Shown one piece after another: positions 1 through 7,723 of a stretch of 31,997 nt of DNA. This DNA is from a virus: IMG/VR virus record IMGVR_UViG_3300034072_001183, positions 1-31,997 of that record; one strand, written 5' to 3'. Below the pieces are notes generated by a model. It did not search any database, was not told the origin of the DNA, and saw nothing but the letters and a program-made list of their open reading frames with translations. The position numbers and the translations under genes are program-made. The number at the start of each line of letters is the position of its first letter. Within the stretch, counting starts at the first letter, position 1.

Positions 1-295
1 GGCGGGCGAACAGGTTGCACTTGGCCAGGCTGACCGACACATTGGGATCAGTGGGCAGGCGCGAGAGGATGACGTTCGCGCCCATGAGTGCGTCGGTGGT
101 GGGTGTGAGCACGCCCATGTGCACCTGGCGAATGGACACATTGCCGCCAGCGCGGGCGGTTTCGGTCACATCGCCAAACACTGCATTGCTGCCGCCGTAG
201 GGGATGACGGTACCGGTGGGGCCGCCGCCGCCTTCGGGCACATCGTCCATGACGCGGCTGGCCAGCAGCTTGATGTCGCCTTCGAAAATGGTCAT
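1..295 (-). CDS. Phage virion/tail protein, N-terminal part only
   Basis: The gene starts with ATG at 295 and runs off the left edge, so only about 98 residues are visible. They begin MTIFEGDIKLL and continue with a Gly-rich stretch (DDVPEGGGG) and a VSIRQVHMGVLTP segment. I recognise this opening as that of a large structural protein found after the tape-measure region in siphovirus-like prophages of Burkholderiales, but I cannot name a domain. It follows the 299-685 gene by 3 bases in the same direction, so it belongs to the tail operon. A role in the distal tail is inferred from position only. Confidence 0.7.
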   Translation of the reverse strand, partial: MTIFEGDIKLLASRVMDDVPEGGGGPTGTVIPYGGSNAVFGDVTETARAGGNVSIRQVHMGVLTPTTDALMGANVILSRLPTDPNVSVSLAKCNLFAR

Positions 296-298
296 TGC

Positions 299-685
299 TT
301 AAACCTCGATCAACCGCAGGGTTGCGTAATAGGGATTGGTGGCGGTGGGCAGCTCGGGGCGGCCCACGGGCTTGGCCTCAAAGGGCGAGTCGGGCGCAAA
401 CATCACCGTGAAGGCGCGGCCATCGGCCAGGGTGAGCGTGTGGGTCGCACTGGTGGAGCCAGCCAGTGCGTACAACTGGGCCACCACGCCACGCCCCAGC
501 CAACCGGCATCCACCTCACCCGCGAGGGTAATGGGACGGCCAGCAAGACGTGGCGCCACGTCCACCAGCAATGCGCCGGTCAGGCTGTAGGTGACGGCCC
601 GCTCTACGGGCACCCAGTCGAATTCATCGACCCAAACCATGCCGCGCGGCACGGCAACGCTGCCAAGGGTGTGGTGTGTCGTCAT
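299..685 (-). CDS. Small phage tail protein of unknown detailed role
   Basis: This 128-residue protein starts MTTHHTLGSVAVPRG. Its ATG overlaps the stop of the tape-measure gene in an ATGA junction, which points to translational coupling. It is beta-rich and soluble with no membrane segment, and ends in an ATLRLIEV strand. Its place just after the tape-measure gene is where distal-tail or minor-tail adaptor proteins are encoded in siphoviruses, so a tail-tip role is likely. I see no diagnostic motif, and the assignment rests on context. Confidence 0.7.
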   Translation of the reverse strand: MTTHHTLGSVAVPRGMVWVDEFDWVPVERAVTYSLTGALLVDVAPRLAGRPITLAGEVDAGWLGRGVVAQLYALAGSTSATHTLTLADGRAFTVMFAPDSPFEAKPVGRPELPTATNPYYATLRLIEV

Positions 686-3507
686 TGGATGGCCGCCCCT
701 CTGGCCTGGGCGAGTGAGCGCAGCAGATCAATCTCTGTCTTCGCACTGTCCGCATCGGTGTGGCGGGTTTGGCCGCGCACCATGCCCCAGTCACCTACGC
801 CATTGATGGTGATGTTGTTGATGTAGGTGTTGCCACCCGTGCCGGTACCAGGGCCAGGCGCTGGCGCAGGGGTGGGCGATGGGGCCGGGGCGTTGGGGTT
901 GCGCTGGCGGTCGCGGATTTCCTTGTCGCGCTTGGCACGATCCACAATGTCCTGCGCCTGGATCTTGCCGGCGTCGTCATACTTGGAGTATTCGGCCACC
1001 TTGCCGAGAGCCTCGGCCAGGGTGCCGTACTTGCCGGCCCAGCGCTTTTGAGCGCTGCTGGCCTCGTAGTCCACCCCGCCCTGCGCGTTCAGGAACTGTT
1101 TTGACAGCTCCTCGGCAACCACATCTTCCAGGCCCGCCTGGGTCAAGTAGTCGATGATGGCCGAGCGAGTCCAGACAAATTGCTGCTCGCTGGGCTTGCG
1201 ATTGGTGATGCTGCTGGCCGAGGTGTCGGCATTCTTTTGAGCCTGGGCGGCCGCCAGAAACTGCCCCTGCGCGGCCATGGCCTTTGCGGCCGCGTCTGTA
1301 TAGGCGCTGCCGAGGGCTTGCACGGAGGACAACTGTTCACGCGCTGCAGCGCCTGCACTGCGATGGCCTGCGGCTACATCATCCAAACCGGCCTTGGCGT
1401 TTTTGGTAGCCTCCAGCGTGGCCTTGCCCGCCTCATCCACCTGCACCTTGTAGCCACGGGTGGAAGCCTCAGCCGCAACCCATGAGGGGGCGATGCCTTT
1501 GTTTGCGGCAATGGCATCGTCTGCCGCTTTTTTGAAAGCGGCTGATAAGTCTTCAGCCGTGGCCTTGCCAGAGTCTTTGATAGTTTGGTAGTCGCGCTTG
1601 GCGTTTTCAGCCTGGCGCGTCAGGTCTGCACTGCTGGTGACACCCAAACGCTGGAAGGCGGCGGCCACCTGGTCGGCCATGTCCTGGGCGCTTTGGCTGG
1701 TCTGCGCCATGGCCTTGTTGAGGTGCTGGAGCTTTTCAGCCGCGCCCTGCAGGTCGCCGTTTTGCACCAGGCTGGCGTACTCTTCGCGCAGCTTGCGCAC
1801 CGAGTCGGCGTGCTCAGCAGCCGCTGTCTTTGCCGCCTGGTCTGCCTGGGCCTTGGCTTCCACCTTGGCCTTGGCTTCAGCTGCCGCCTTGCCCGTGGCC
1901 TCAATCTCACGGGCCATGGCCGAGATGCTGGCCTGCGCATCGGCAGCTGCCTTGCTGCCGGTCTGAATAGAACGCGCCAGGCCATCAAACCCATCGCGCG
2001 CCATTTGGGCGCTATCAGCCATGTCACCCAGCGATTCTGACGCCTTGTCGCGCATGGCCTGCGCAGCCTCACCAAAGGCCTGCGCACCGCTGCGCGCGTC
2101 TTCTGCAGCCAAGGCGAACGATTTGGACAGTTCGCCAAACGTCACCGCAGCCAGGCCTTCGCGCAGCAGCGCAACGCCTTCCATCACCTTGGCGGCCACC
2201 TCCGCAAAAACGCTGCCGATGCCGTAAATGGCCGTGAGCACGGCATTCACCCCGGCACTCATCACGCCATAGGCGAGCTGCACCGTGTTGCCTGCATTGG
2301 TGGCGTAGACGCCAATCTGCGTGAAGGTCTCGCCTGTGCGGTCGGCAAAGCCCCGCAGGTTTTCCATCACCTTGTTGAAGTCAACCGTGGCCAGGAACTC
2401 GCGCACCCACTTGATGCCAGCCTGGAAAGCTGCCGCAATGGCTTCGCCAAACTTGCCCACCGTGCCATCGGCCACCGCACTACGCAAGGCACCTGCCAGC
2501 TGGTCAACGCCATCTTTCAGCACCGGCAGCACAGGCGTGCCCAGGGCATTCTTGAGGGTGTCCCACGCGCTGCTCAAGCCGTTGAGCGAGCCGTTGAGGT
2601 TGTTTTGCATCACCTCAGCGGTGGCGGCGGCGCTGCCCTGGGCATTCTTGAGCTGGGTGGTCAGGTCACCCAGCGCGCCCATGCCCTGGTTGAGCAGCGC
2701 ACGCAAGGCGGGCCCCGCCTCGGTACCCACCGCCAGGATGGCCTTGCTGCCAGCCGGGCCAGCGGCGGCCAGTTCATGCAGAGCCTTTTCAAAGTTGTTG
2801 GTGGTGATGCCTGCGGCGGCCAGTTCGTTGCGGAACTTGCTGGCCGGGTCTGCGAACTGGCTCAGGATGGAATTGAGCGCGGTACCGGCCCGGCTGGCGT
2901 CAATGCCCGCATCAGCAAACTTGCCGATGATGGCCACGGTGGTCTCAAGGCTCAGGCCCAGGCTGTTGGCCACGGGGGCGGCATAGCTCAGCGCCTGAGC
3001 CAGGCCTTCCACGCTGGTGTTGGTGGCGTTGGCACCCTTTGCCAGCACATCGGCCACGCGCCCAGCATCGGTGAACGCCAGGCCCATGCCCATGACGGCC
3101 TTGGTGACGTATTCGCTGGCGGTGGCCAGTTCAATGTCACCCGCCTGGGCCAGGGCCAGCACAGCGGGCAAGGTGGCAATGGCGTCTTTGCTGTTCAGCC
3201 CGGCTTTAGCCAGGTTTTCTAAAGCGCCTGCGGCTTCGGTGCTGGTGAACTTGGTGGTGGCGCCGGCGTCTTCAGCCGCAGCGCGCAGGGCCGCCATTTC
3301 GTCGGCACTGGCGCCGGTGGCAGCCTGCACGCGGCTGAGGGCCGTTTCAAGATCTGCCGCACCCTTCACCACGCCCACAAAGGCGTTGATGCCGAAGTAA
3401 GTGGCGATGGCCGCGCCCACTGCCACCACCTTGGTCTGCAGGCTGCCGAACACTGCCGAGGCGTTGTCCTTGGCATTGATCAGAATTTCAATGGGCTTGA
3501 ATGCCAT
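682..3507 (-). CDS. Phage tail tape-measure protein
   Basis: The 941-residue protein sets tail length and helps pass DNA into the host. The first ~330 residues look like the TP901-type tape-measure core: an N-terminal AFKPIEILINAKDNAS segment, then hydrophobic helices and a conserved-looking region with GATTKFTSTEAA and ALSYAAPVANSLGLSLE. A long Ala/Lys/Gln-rich coiled-coil region follows at roughly residues 480-720. The C-terminus has a Pro/Ala linker and a GNTYINNITING segment. The start codon at 3507 has no clear ribosome-binding site, so the start is less certain than the identity. The stop overlaps the next gene by four bases. The two tail-assembly chaperone genes expected just upstream are not evident. 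Confidence 0.95.
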   Translation of the reverse strand: MAFKPIEILINAKDNASAVFGSLQTKVVAVGAAIATYFGINAFVGVVKGAADLETALSRVQAATGASADEMAALRAAAEDAGATTKFTSTEAAGALENLAKAGLNSKDAIATLPAVLALAQAGDIELATASEYVTKAVMGMGLAFTDAGRVADVLAKGANATNTSVEGLAQALSYAAPVANSLGLSLETTVAIIGKFADAGIDASRAGTALNSILSQFADPASKFRNELAAAGITTNNFEKALHELAAAGPAGSKAILAVGTEAGPALRALLNQGMGALGDLTTQLKNAQGSAAATAEVMQNNLNGSLNGLSSAWDTLKNALGTPVLPVLKDGVDQLAGALRSAVADGTVGKFGEAIAAAFQAGIKWVREFLATVDFNKVMENLRGFADRTGETFTQIGVYATNAGNTVQLAYGVMSAGVNAVLTAIYGIGSVFAEVAAKVMEGVALLREGLAAVTFGELSKSFALAAEDARSGAQAFGEAAQAMRDKASESLGDMADSAQMARDGFDGLARSIQTGSKAAADAQASISAMAREIEATGKAAAEAKAKVEAKAQADQAAKTAAAEHADSVRKLREEYASLVQNGDLQGAAEKLQHLNKAMAQTSQSAQDMADQVAAAFQRLGVTSSADLTRQAENAKRDYQTIKDSGKATAEDLSAAFKKAADDAIAANKGIAPSWVAAEASTRGYKVQVDEAGKATLEATKNAKAGLDDVAAGHRSAGAAAREQLSSVQALGSAYTDAAAKAMAAQGQFLAAAQAQKNADTSASSITNRKPSEQQFVWTRSAIIDYLTQAGLEDVVAEELSKQFLNAQGGVDYEASSAQKRWAGKYGTLAEALGKVAEYSKYDDAGKIQAQDIVDRAKRDKEIRDRQRNPNAPAPSPTPAPAPGPGTGTGGNTYINNITINGVGDWGMVRGQTRHTDADSAKTEIDLLRSLAQARGAAIQ

Positions 3508-3598
3508 GGTGCGTGGGCTTTGGTGCGGGCGTTTTGGCCGGGTTTGGACAATGCAGCGGCTTCGACTGGCGCCGTTTTCACAGCGGCAGTAGGAGCCG

Positions 3599-3618
3599 CA
3601 CAGCGCCGGGGCGCTGTG
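3599..3618 (-). other. Perfect 9-bp stem hairpin between major tail and tape-measure genes
   Basis: CACAGCGCC and GGCGCTGTG form a perfect inverted repeat with a 2-base centre. It lies just after the major tail gene stop in a 123-base gap (3508-3630). On the transcribed strand no T-run follows, so it is not a classical intrinsic terminator. It could slow decay or reduce read-through between the highly expressed major tail gene and the tape-measure gene. An open frame in the same gap (3480-3581, possible GTG start, 33 residues) overlaps the tape-measure start, but it has no ribosome-binding site and I do not call it a gene. Confidence 0.5.
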
Positions 3619-3630
3619 GATTGGGGTGGG

Positions 3631-4422
3631 TTAGACGACTACAGGGCGGCCGTCGCAGTAGATGGCTTCACCGTTGGCGGGCTTGAGGGCTTCCACGCCG
3701 AATTCCATGGAAACCACATCGGTGCCCTCAGCAACGAGGGGCAGGTCACCACTGGGGGTGAGCGTGACCTTGGGCAGGTACCAGTCGCGGTTGCCGCCCG
3801 TTGCGTTGTCAGACACCACGCGCAGCGCGCCCTGCAGCTCAGACTTGCCGCCCGACTTCACGGACTCGAACGATGCAGCCACGGGCGTGTAGCCAAACTG
3901 CACCTCGGAGCCGGTGGCAATGCCGCCGCCTTCGATGATTTGCACCCGGCCGGTTTCGGTGTCTACGTTGTAGTCAGTGCCTGCCACATAAGTGGTGGTG
4001 CCGCCCGAGTTTTTGACGGTGATGGCCGTGACGTTGCGCACGCCCAGCGGGTTGGCCGCCGTGGCGCCCAGCTGGTACTGGCGGCCCTGAATGACGGTGC
4101 GCAGTTCGCCAGTGACGGGTGTGGCGGCCTGGGTCTTCTTCTCAAGCACACCAGACAGCCACAGCGCCGCGTTGCTGGGGCTGAAGTTGTCGCACTGCAG
4201 CGTGCCGGTGCGGTCTACCTGAATAACCCAGGAGCCATCTTTTTGGCGCAGGCCGGTTTCGCTGGAGAAGTGGTCGGTCTTCTCGGTGTTGATGGTCAGG
4301 CTCAGGCCTGGGCAGTTGCCCAAGGGGAACTCGCCCGTAAGCTGCTCATTGGCGTCGAACGGATCAAAATACACCTTGCCGCGTGGGATGAGGTACTCGC
4401 TTTTGACGTGCTGAATAGGCAT
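3631..4422 (-). CDS. Major tail tube protein
   Basis: This 263-residue protein is the likely major subunit of the tail tube. The beta-rich sequence starts MPIQHVKSEYLIPRGKVYF and contains GLSLTINTEKTDHFSSE, the tube-like N-terminal pattern of phage tail tube proteins. It then has a Thr/Gly-rich central domain and an EFGVEALKP stretch near the end. Its position between the tail terminator gene and the tape-measure gene is exactly where the major tail gene sits in lambda-like gene order. No frameshift-prone chaperone gene follows directly; a hairpin does. Confidence 0.88.
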   Translation of the reverse strand: MPIQHVKSEYLIPRGKVYFDPFDANEQLTGEFPLGNCPGLSLTINTEKTDHFSSETGLRQKDGSWVIQVDRTGTLQCDNFSPSNAALWLSGVLEKKTQAATPVTGELRTVIQGRQYQLGATAANPLGVRNVTAITVKNSGGTTTYVAGTDYNVDTETGRVQIIEGGGIATGSEVQFGYTPVAASFESVKSGGKSELQGALRVVSDNATGGNRDWYLPKVTLTPSGDLPLVAEGTDVVSMEFGVEALKPANGEAIYCDGRPVVV

Positions 4423-4440
4423 AAGGCCTCCAAAAATTGA

Positions 4441-4851
4441 TTACTCTTGGCCCCGGTACAGGGCCTGTGTGGAAAACGTGAGCTCAACACCGGCCAGGCC
4501 GTCTTCAGCAAACACGGCATCGGCCACGGCGGCAAGCTGCAAAGGCTCCCAGCCGCGCCCGGCGTGCTGGCCTGGCGCCCAGCCGTGCATGGCTGCGATG
4601 ACGGCAGCAAAGGCGGCCTCCAGCTCATTAGCGGCCGTGGCACTGCGGCGAACGGCCAGCACCAATGACCAGCCGGGCTGCACCATGACAGCGCCGCTGC
4701 GCGCGCCCGCCACACCACCACCAGGCAAGCGCACATCCACCGCAGGCAGCGTGGCGCGGTCTACCAGCTCGGTGCTGGTGCGAACCGTCCAACCCGCAAG
4801 GGCTGGCAGCGATTGCAGGCGGGCTTTGATGGGGGCGTTGAGTGCGAACAT
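4441..4851 (-). CDS. Tail terminator/tail completion-like protein
   Basis: This 136-residue protein starts MFALNAPIKARLQSLPAL. It carries a helical N-terminus (a short domain resembling a 'minor capsid/tail completion' fold), a central VRLPGGGV loop and a long Ala-rich helix. Size and place, directly before the major tail protein and after the head-tail joining protein, match tail terminator proteins (lambda gpU position), which cap the tail tube and join it to the head. Its start lies two bases from the upstream gene's stop. No catalytic motif is expected or seen, so the function is inferred from synteny. Confidence 0.75.
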   Translation of the reverse strand: MFALNAPIKARLQSLPALAGWTVRTSTELVDRATLPAVDVRLPGGGVAGARSGAVMVQPGWSLVLAVRRSATAANELEAAFAAVIAAMHGWAPGQHAGRGWEPLQLAAVADAVFAEDGLAGVELTFSTQALYRGQE

Positions 4852-4853
4852 GC

Positions 4854-5168
4854 TCAGGGCTTTGGATAGACAGAGACCGTGACCCAGCCGGATTCATCGG
4901 GCTGCACCAGGCCGGACACCAGATGGACTACGCCACCCAGCACCAGCTCAGAGCCCTCAACCAGGCCAGGCGTGTGCGCCACAGAAAACGAAGCCGTGAT
5001 GGCCGCCGAGCTGGCCGCCTGGGCACCGAAGGGCTCAACGCCCTCACGACCCAGCAGCACCCCGAAGGGCTCGCCGCCCTCGTAGGTGGCCGCCATGTTT
5101 GCGTGGTGGCGCTCCAATGCGCTTCGCACGCGGGCATGGCGATCAGCGGCTGCTGTCAGCAGGCTCAT
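4854..5168 (-). CDS. Head-tail joining protein (gpFII-like position)
   Basis: I start this gene at the ATG at 5168 (MSLLTAAADRHARV, 104 residues). A longer open frame extends to 5327 but would overlap the DUF2190 gene and adds a Cys/Arg-rich, non-protein-like sequence. The protein has an N-terminal helix, a segment GGEPFGVLLGREGVEPFG, and a beta-rich C-terminus ending WVTVSVYPKP. That shape and length fit small head-tail connector proteins of the gpFII type, which seal the portal and present the docking surface for the tail. The assignment is by length, composition and gene order. Confidence 0.72.
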   Translation of the reverse strand: MSLLTAAADRHARVRSALERHHANMAATYEGGEPFGVLLGREGVEPFGAQAASSAAITASFSVAHTPGLVEGSELVLGGVVHLVSGLVQPDESGWVTVSVYPKP

Positions 5169-5173
5169 GGCGA

Positions 5174-5536
5174 TCAGGCGGTGACCGTTCCGGGAACGCC
5201 AGCGAAGCGCACAAGGCCCTTGGTGTCGGCAGAAGCCGCAGCTGCCCAGGCCGATGTGCCAGCGCCGTTCACGTCGCCCGATGCGGCAGTAGCCACAGGA
5301 GCGAACGCGCCAGCAGATGCATCCCACATGAGGGTCTGGCCTTGCGTCCAGGCAGAGCCTGCAGCCTTGGGCACTTCGTAGACGCCCTCCAAATTGGCTT
5401 CAAACGGCTGACCGATGGCAGCAGGGCCTGCGGCCACGCCAATGAGAGAGCCGACCACCACCACCTGGCCAGAGGCCACAGCAGCCGCAGCGGCTGCAAC
5501 AGACAGGACGCCGCCCGACTGAACAAAGTTTTTCAT
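5174..5536 (-). CDS. DUF2190 capsid decoration/cement protein
   Basis: This 120-residue protein starts MKNFVQSGGVLSV. A GGAG sequence nine bases upstream favours the ATG at 5536 over a TTG at 5542. The sequence shows the DUF2190 pattern: an N-terminal repeat of small residues, GQVVVVGSLIGVAAG, then GQPFEANLEGVYEVPKAA and a C-terminal KGLVRFAG. Members of this family are small, abundant head proteins thought to stabilise the capsid surface. The gene lies directly after the capsid gene, as expected. The protein is very rich in Ala, Gly and Val. Confidence 0.88.
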   Translation of the reverse strand: MKNFVQSGGVLSVAAAAAAVASGQVVVVGSLIGVAAGPAAIGQPFEANLEGVYEVPKAAGSAWTQGQTLMWDASAGAFAPVATAASGDVNGAGTSAWAAAASADTKGLVRFAGVPGTVTA

Positions 5537-5604
5537 TTGCAATTACTCCGATGAGTTGAATGGACGCACCAGCCAGCAGGGTTGCTGGCCGGTACCTGCG
5601 CCTA

Positions 5605-7674
5605 TCAGGCTGCGCCGTTGGCCTTTTGCAGGCCGCGCCAGTCGATGACCTTGGCGGCGAAGTCCAGAGTGGCGCGCACCTTCACGCCATCGATGTCTTC
5701 GCTGGCAAAGGTTTCAGTGCGCACACCTTCGGAGCCGTCCACGTAGGCGTACTCCACGGTGTCGATCTGGCCGGAGCGGGCAGCCATGTACCAGGCGGCG
5801 GTGCTGACCTCATCCAGGATGGGCTCCACGATGGGCTCCACCGCTGTGCGGCCGCCTTGGCGGAATTCGTTCACGTCAGTCAGCTTGGCTGGCGTGTAGT
5901 TGCTGCTGGTGAAGGCGTAGGCGGTTTGCTCCAGCTCGGACGGCACGATTAGGTAAGCGGGCGCCAGGTTGAGCTGCGTCTTACCGTCAAAGTCCTTTTG
6001 CTTGCGCATTTGCGTGCGCAGCTTGCCCATGTTGTCCAGCGTGAGGGTGCTGGTCGCTGCGAGCAGGTTGCCGTGGTCAGCATGGAACAGCGCTTTGCCG
6101 TCTTGCATGGCCGGGTTGCCGGTGATTTGGTCGTAGACCAAGCGGTTTTCCAGACGGCGGGCAGACTCGCCAAAGCGGGTCAGCAGGCGATCAAACGCAT
6201 TCAGATCGTCATTCACGAACAGCTGGCGCGTCATGGCGATGGCGCGGCCGTAGCTGAATGCGCGGTAGCCGGTAGCGTCTTCGCTGATGGTGCCGTAGGT
6301 GTACTCGCCAGCTTCATTGAGCTTCTTCAGCTCTGGCGCGCCACCGACACCCAAGACGTTGGTGATGCGGAAGTCCTGCAGATTGGCAGCACGGCGCGCC
6401 CACAGCTGGTAGGTGCTGGGCGACGACTCATAGGCAGCGCGCAGGCGGCGCGAACCCACACCACCCAGCAGCGAAGGGAAATCGCCCGTGGTGTGGTAGC
6501 CAGCGGCACGGGTACGGAATGCCGCCGTGGCCAGGTCATTGCGGGTCATGCCACGGGTGTTCACACCCAGGCCCTGCAGCGCTTCACGCGCCATTTCAGT
6601 GAGGGACATACCCCGGAAGCGGCGCCCATTGTCGGTGAGCTGTGCACGGGGATCCATGCGGTTCAGGATGGCCTCTTCCATGCCGCGCATCCGGGTGTCG
6701 TGCTCATCGGCCACGGTTTGCACGCTGACATTACCGCCGCCACGGCGCTGCTGGTCGCGGGTGTCCATGCGGTCGAGGATGGCGGCACGGGCCTGCTCAA
6801 TGGTGGAGTTGCTGCGCAGCAAGTCTGCAGACAAGTCTGCAAAGCCGTGGCGCTGGCACAGCTCCACGATTTCCGCAGCGCGTACGCCATCGGCTGCAGG
6901 CGCTGTCTGGCTGACTACAGGTGCTGCAGGCGCAACGGGTGCTGCGCGGTTTTCAGTGGTTGGCTGGGCGCCGGCGGTGCCGCTCGCGCCCTGCGTGTTG
7001 ATTTGGGGCATGCTTTGCTCCTGAGTTGCGGGTGATTGGGCGGCTGCCCGGACGAATTCGCATGGCAGTCCACCCTGCTGGGTGCCCTGCTCTTGCGATG
7101 CTTGGGGTGCAGACCGTGTGCCAGCGCCAGCATCGGCGGGAACGGTCACAAAAGAGATTTCCTGAGGCGTCCAGCGCACAGCGCGGTACAAATCCACGGT
7201 GCCGCCATCGGTGCGCTGCGCACCTGGGGTGATGGCGTACTGCTGCACGCTGTAACCAAAACTGATGGCACGGATGACACCCGCGCGAATGTCGGCAACG
7301 ATGCCGGCCACTTCGGGGCGCTGGCTGAGCCGAATGACCGCCCGGCCTTCGCCATCGGCAATCCAGCCACGCACCGCAATGCCCAAGATGGCGTTGACAC
7401 CAGCGCCAACGCGGTGACCATCGAGCACTTGAACGGTACCCGCTTCAAAACGGGTCATATCCACCGCCTCGGTGGTCACGTCCAGCGATTCGTCGTAGGG
7501 CTTGCCTTCCCACCAGTCGTAGCGGCGCACTGATGCGCCCTGCGTCCAGACAATTTCCACCGTGTTGTCGGCTTCGTTGTAGGTGGATGGCTCCAGCGTG
7601 GCAGCGCGAACCTGCACAGGCAGGTCGCGTACGTTGCGCTGTTGGTCTTGAGGTTGGTTTGCGGCTTGAGGCAT
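5605..7674 (-). CDS. Prohead protease fused to major capsid protein
   Basis: One 689-residue polypeptide carries both head-maturation functions. Residues ~20-160 are a prohead protease of the U35/S78 type, with the likely catalytic His in VLDGHRVG (His87) and Ser in RAISFGY (Ser138). Residues ~180-300 are a Pro/Ala/Gln-rich linker, probably the scaffold (delta) region. The rest is an HK97-fold capsid protein with SLLGGVGSRRL, a NRLVYDQITGNP segment and a C-terminal VRATLDFAAKVIDWRG. I choose the ATG at 7674 because it lies 24 bases from an upstream 26-base dyad, exactly as the gpW start does from the other copy. An in-frame ATG at 7704 lies inside the dyad. Self-cleavage after assembly is expected from the family. 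Confidence 0.92.
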   Translation of the reverse strand: MPQAANQPQDQQRNVRDLPVQVRAATLEPSTYNEADNTVEIVWTQGASVRRYDWWEGKPYDESLDVTTEAVDMTRFEAGTVQVLDGHRVGAGVNAILGIAVRGWIADGEGRAVIRLSQRPEVAGIVADIRAGVIRAISFGYSVQQYAITPGAQRTDGGTVDLYRAVRWTPQEISFVTVPADAGAGTRSAPQASQEQGTQQGGLPCEFVRAAAQSPATQEQSMPQINTQGASGTAGAQPTTENRAAPVAPAAPVVSQTAPAADGVRAAEIVELCQRHGFADLSADLLRSNSTIEQARAAILDRMDTRDQQRRGGGNVSVQTVADEHDTRMRGMEEAILNRMDPRAQLTDNGRRFRGMSLTEMAREALQGLGVNTRGMTRNDLATAAFRTRAAGYHTTGDFPSLLGGVGSRRLRAAYESSPSTYQLWARRAANLQDFRITNVLGVGGAPELKKLNEAGEYTYGTISEDATGYRAFSYGRAIAMTRQLFVNDDLNAFDRLLTRFGESARRLENRLVYDQITGNPAMQDGKALFHADHGNLLAATSTLTLDNMGKLRTQMRKQKDFDGKTQLNLAPAYLIVPSELEQTAYAFTSSNYTPAKLTDVNEFRQGGRTAVEPIVEPILDEVSTAAWYMAARSGQIDTVEYAYVDGSEGVRTETFASEDIDGVKVRATLDFAAKVIDWRGLQKANGAA

Positions 7675-7697
7675 GCGCGCAGTTTTCCGGGTTTGCC

Positions 7698-7723
7698 GTC
7701 TCATTTCTCGGAAAAAATGAGAC
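7698..7723 (-). repeat. 26-base dyad, copy 1 (before protease-capsid gene)
   Basis: On the coding strand this is GTCTCATTT, an eight-base centre TTTCCGAG, and AAATGAGAC: a perfect 9-bp inverted repeat. It begins with the last base of the portal stop codon TAG and ends 24 bases before the ATG of the protease-capsid gene. A second copy at 9494-9519 differs at one base and has the same relation to its flanking genes. It may be a protein-binding site or an RNA hairpin in the late transcript. Confidence 0.85.

Noticed and set aside
3520-4440. 306-codon rightward frame opposite the major tail gene
   Set aside because: It is the antisense shadow of a clear tail protein gene, with no ribosome-binding site or known motif.
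4854-5327. Longer version of the head-tail joining protein
   Set aside because: It would overlap the DUF2190 gene by over 150 bases and adds a Cys/Arg-rich stretch; ATG 5168 fits the operon spacing.
5998-7035. 345-codon rightward frame opposite the capsid gene
   Set aside because: Antisense shadow of the protease-capsid fusion; composition is not protein-like.
7674-7704. Start of the protease-capsid gene at ATG 7704
   Set aside because: That codon lies inside the 26-base dyad and adds a basic decapeptide; ATG 7674 keeps the same 24-base distance to the dyad as seen for gpW.
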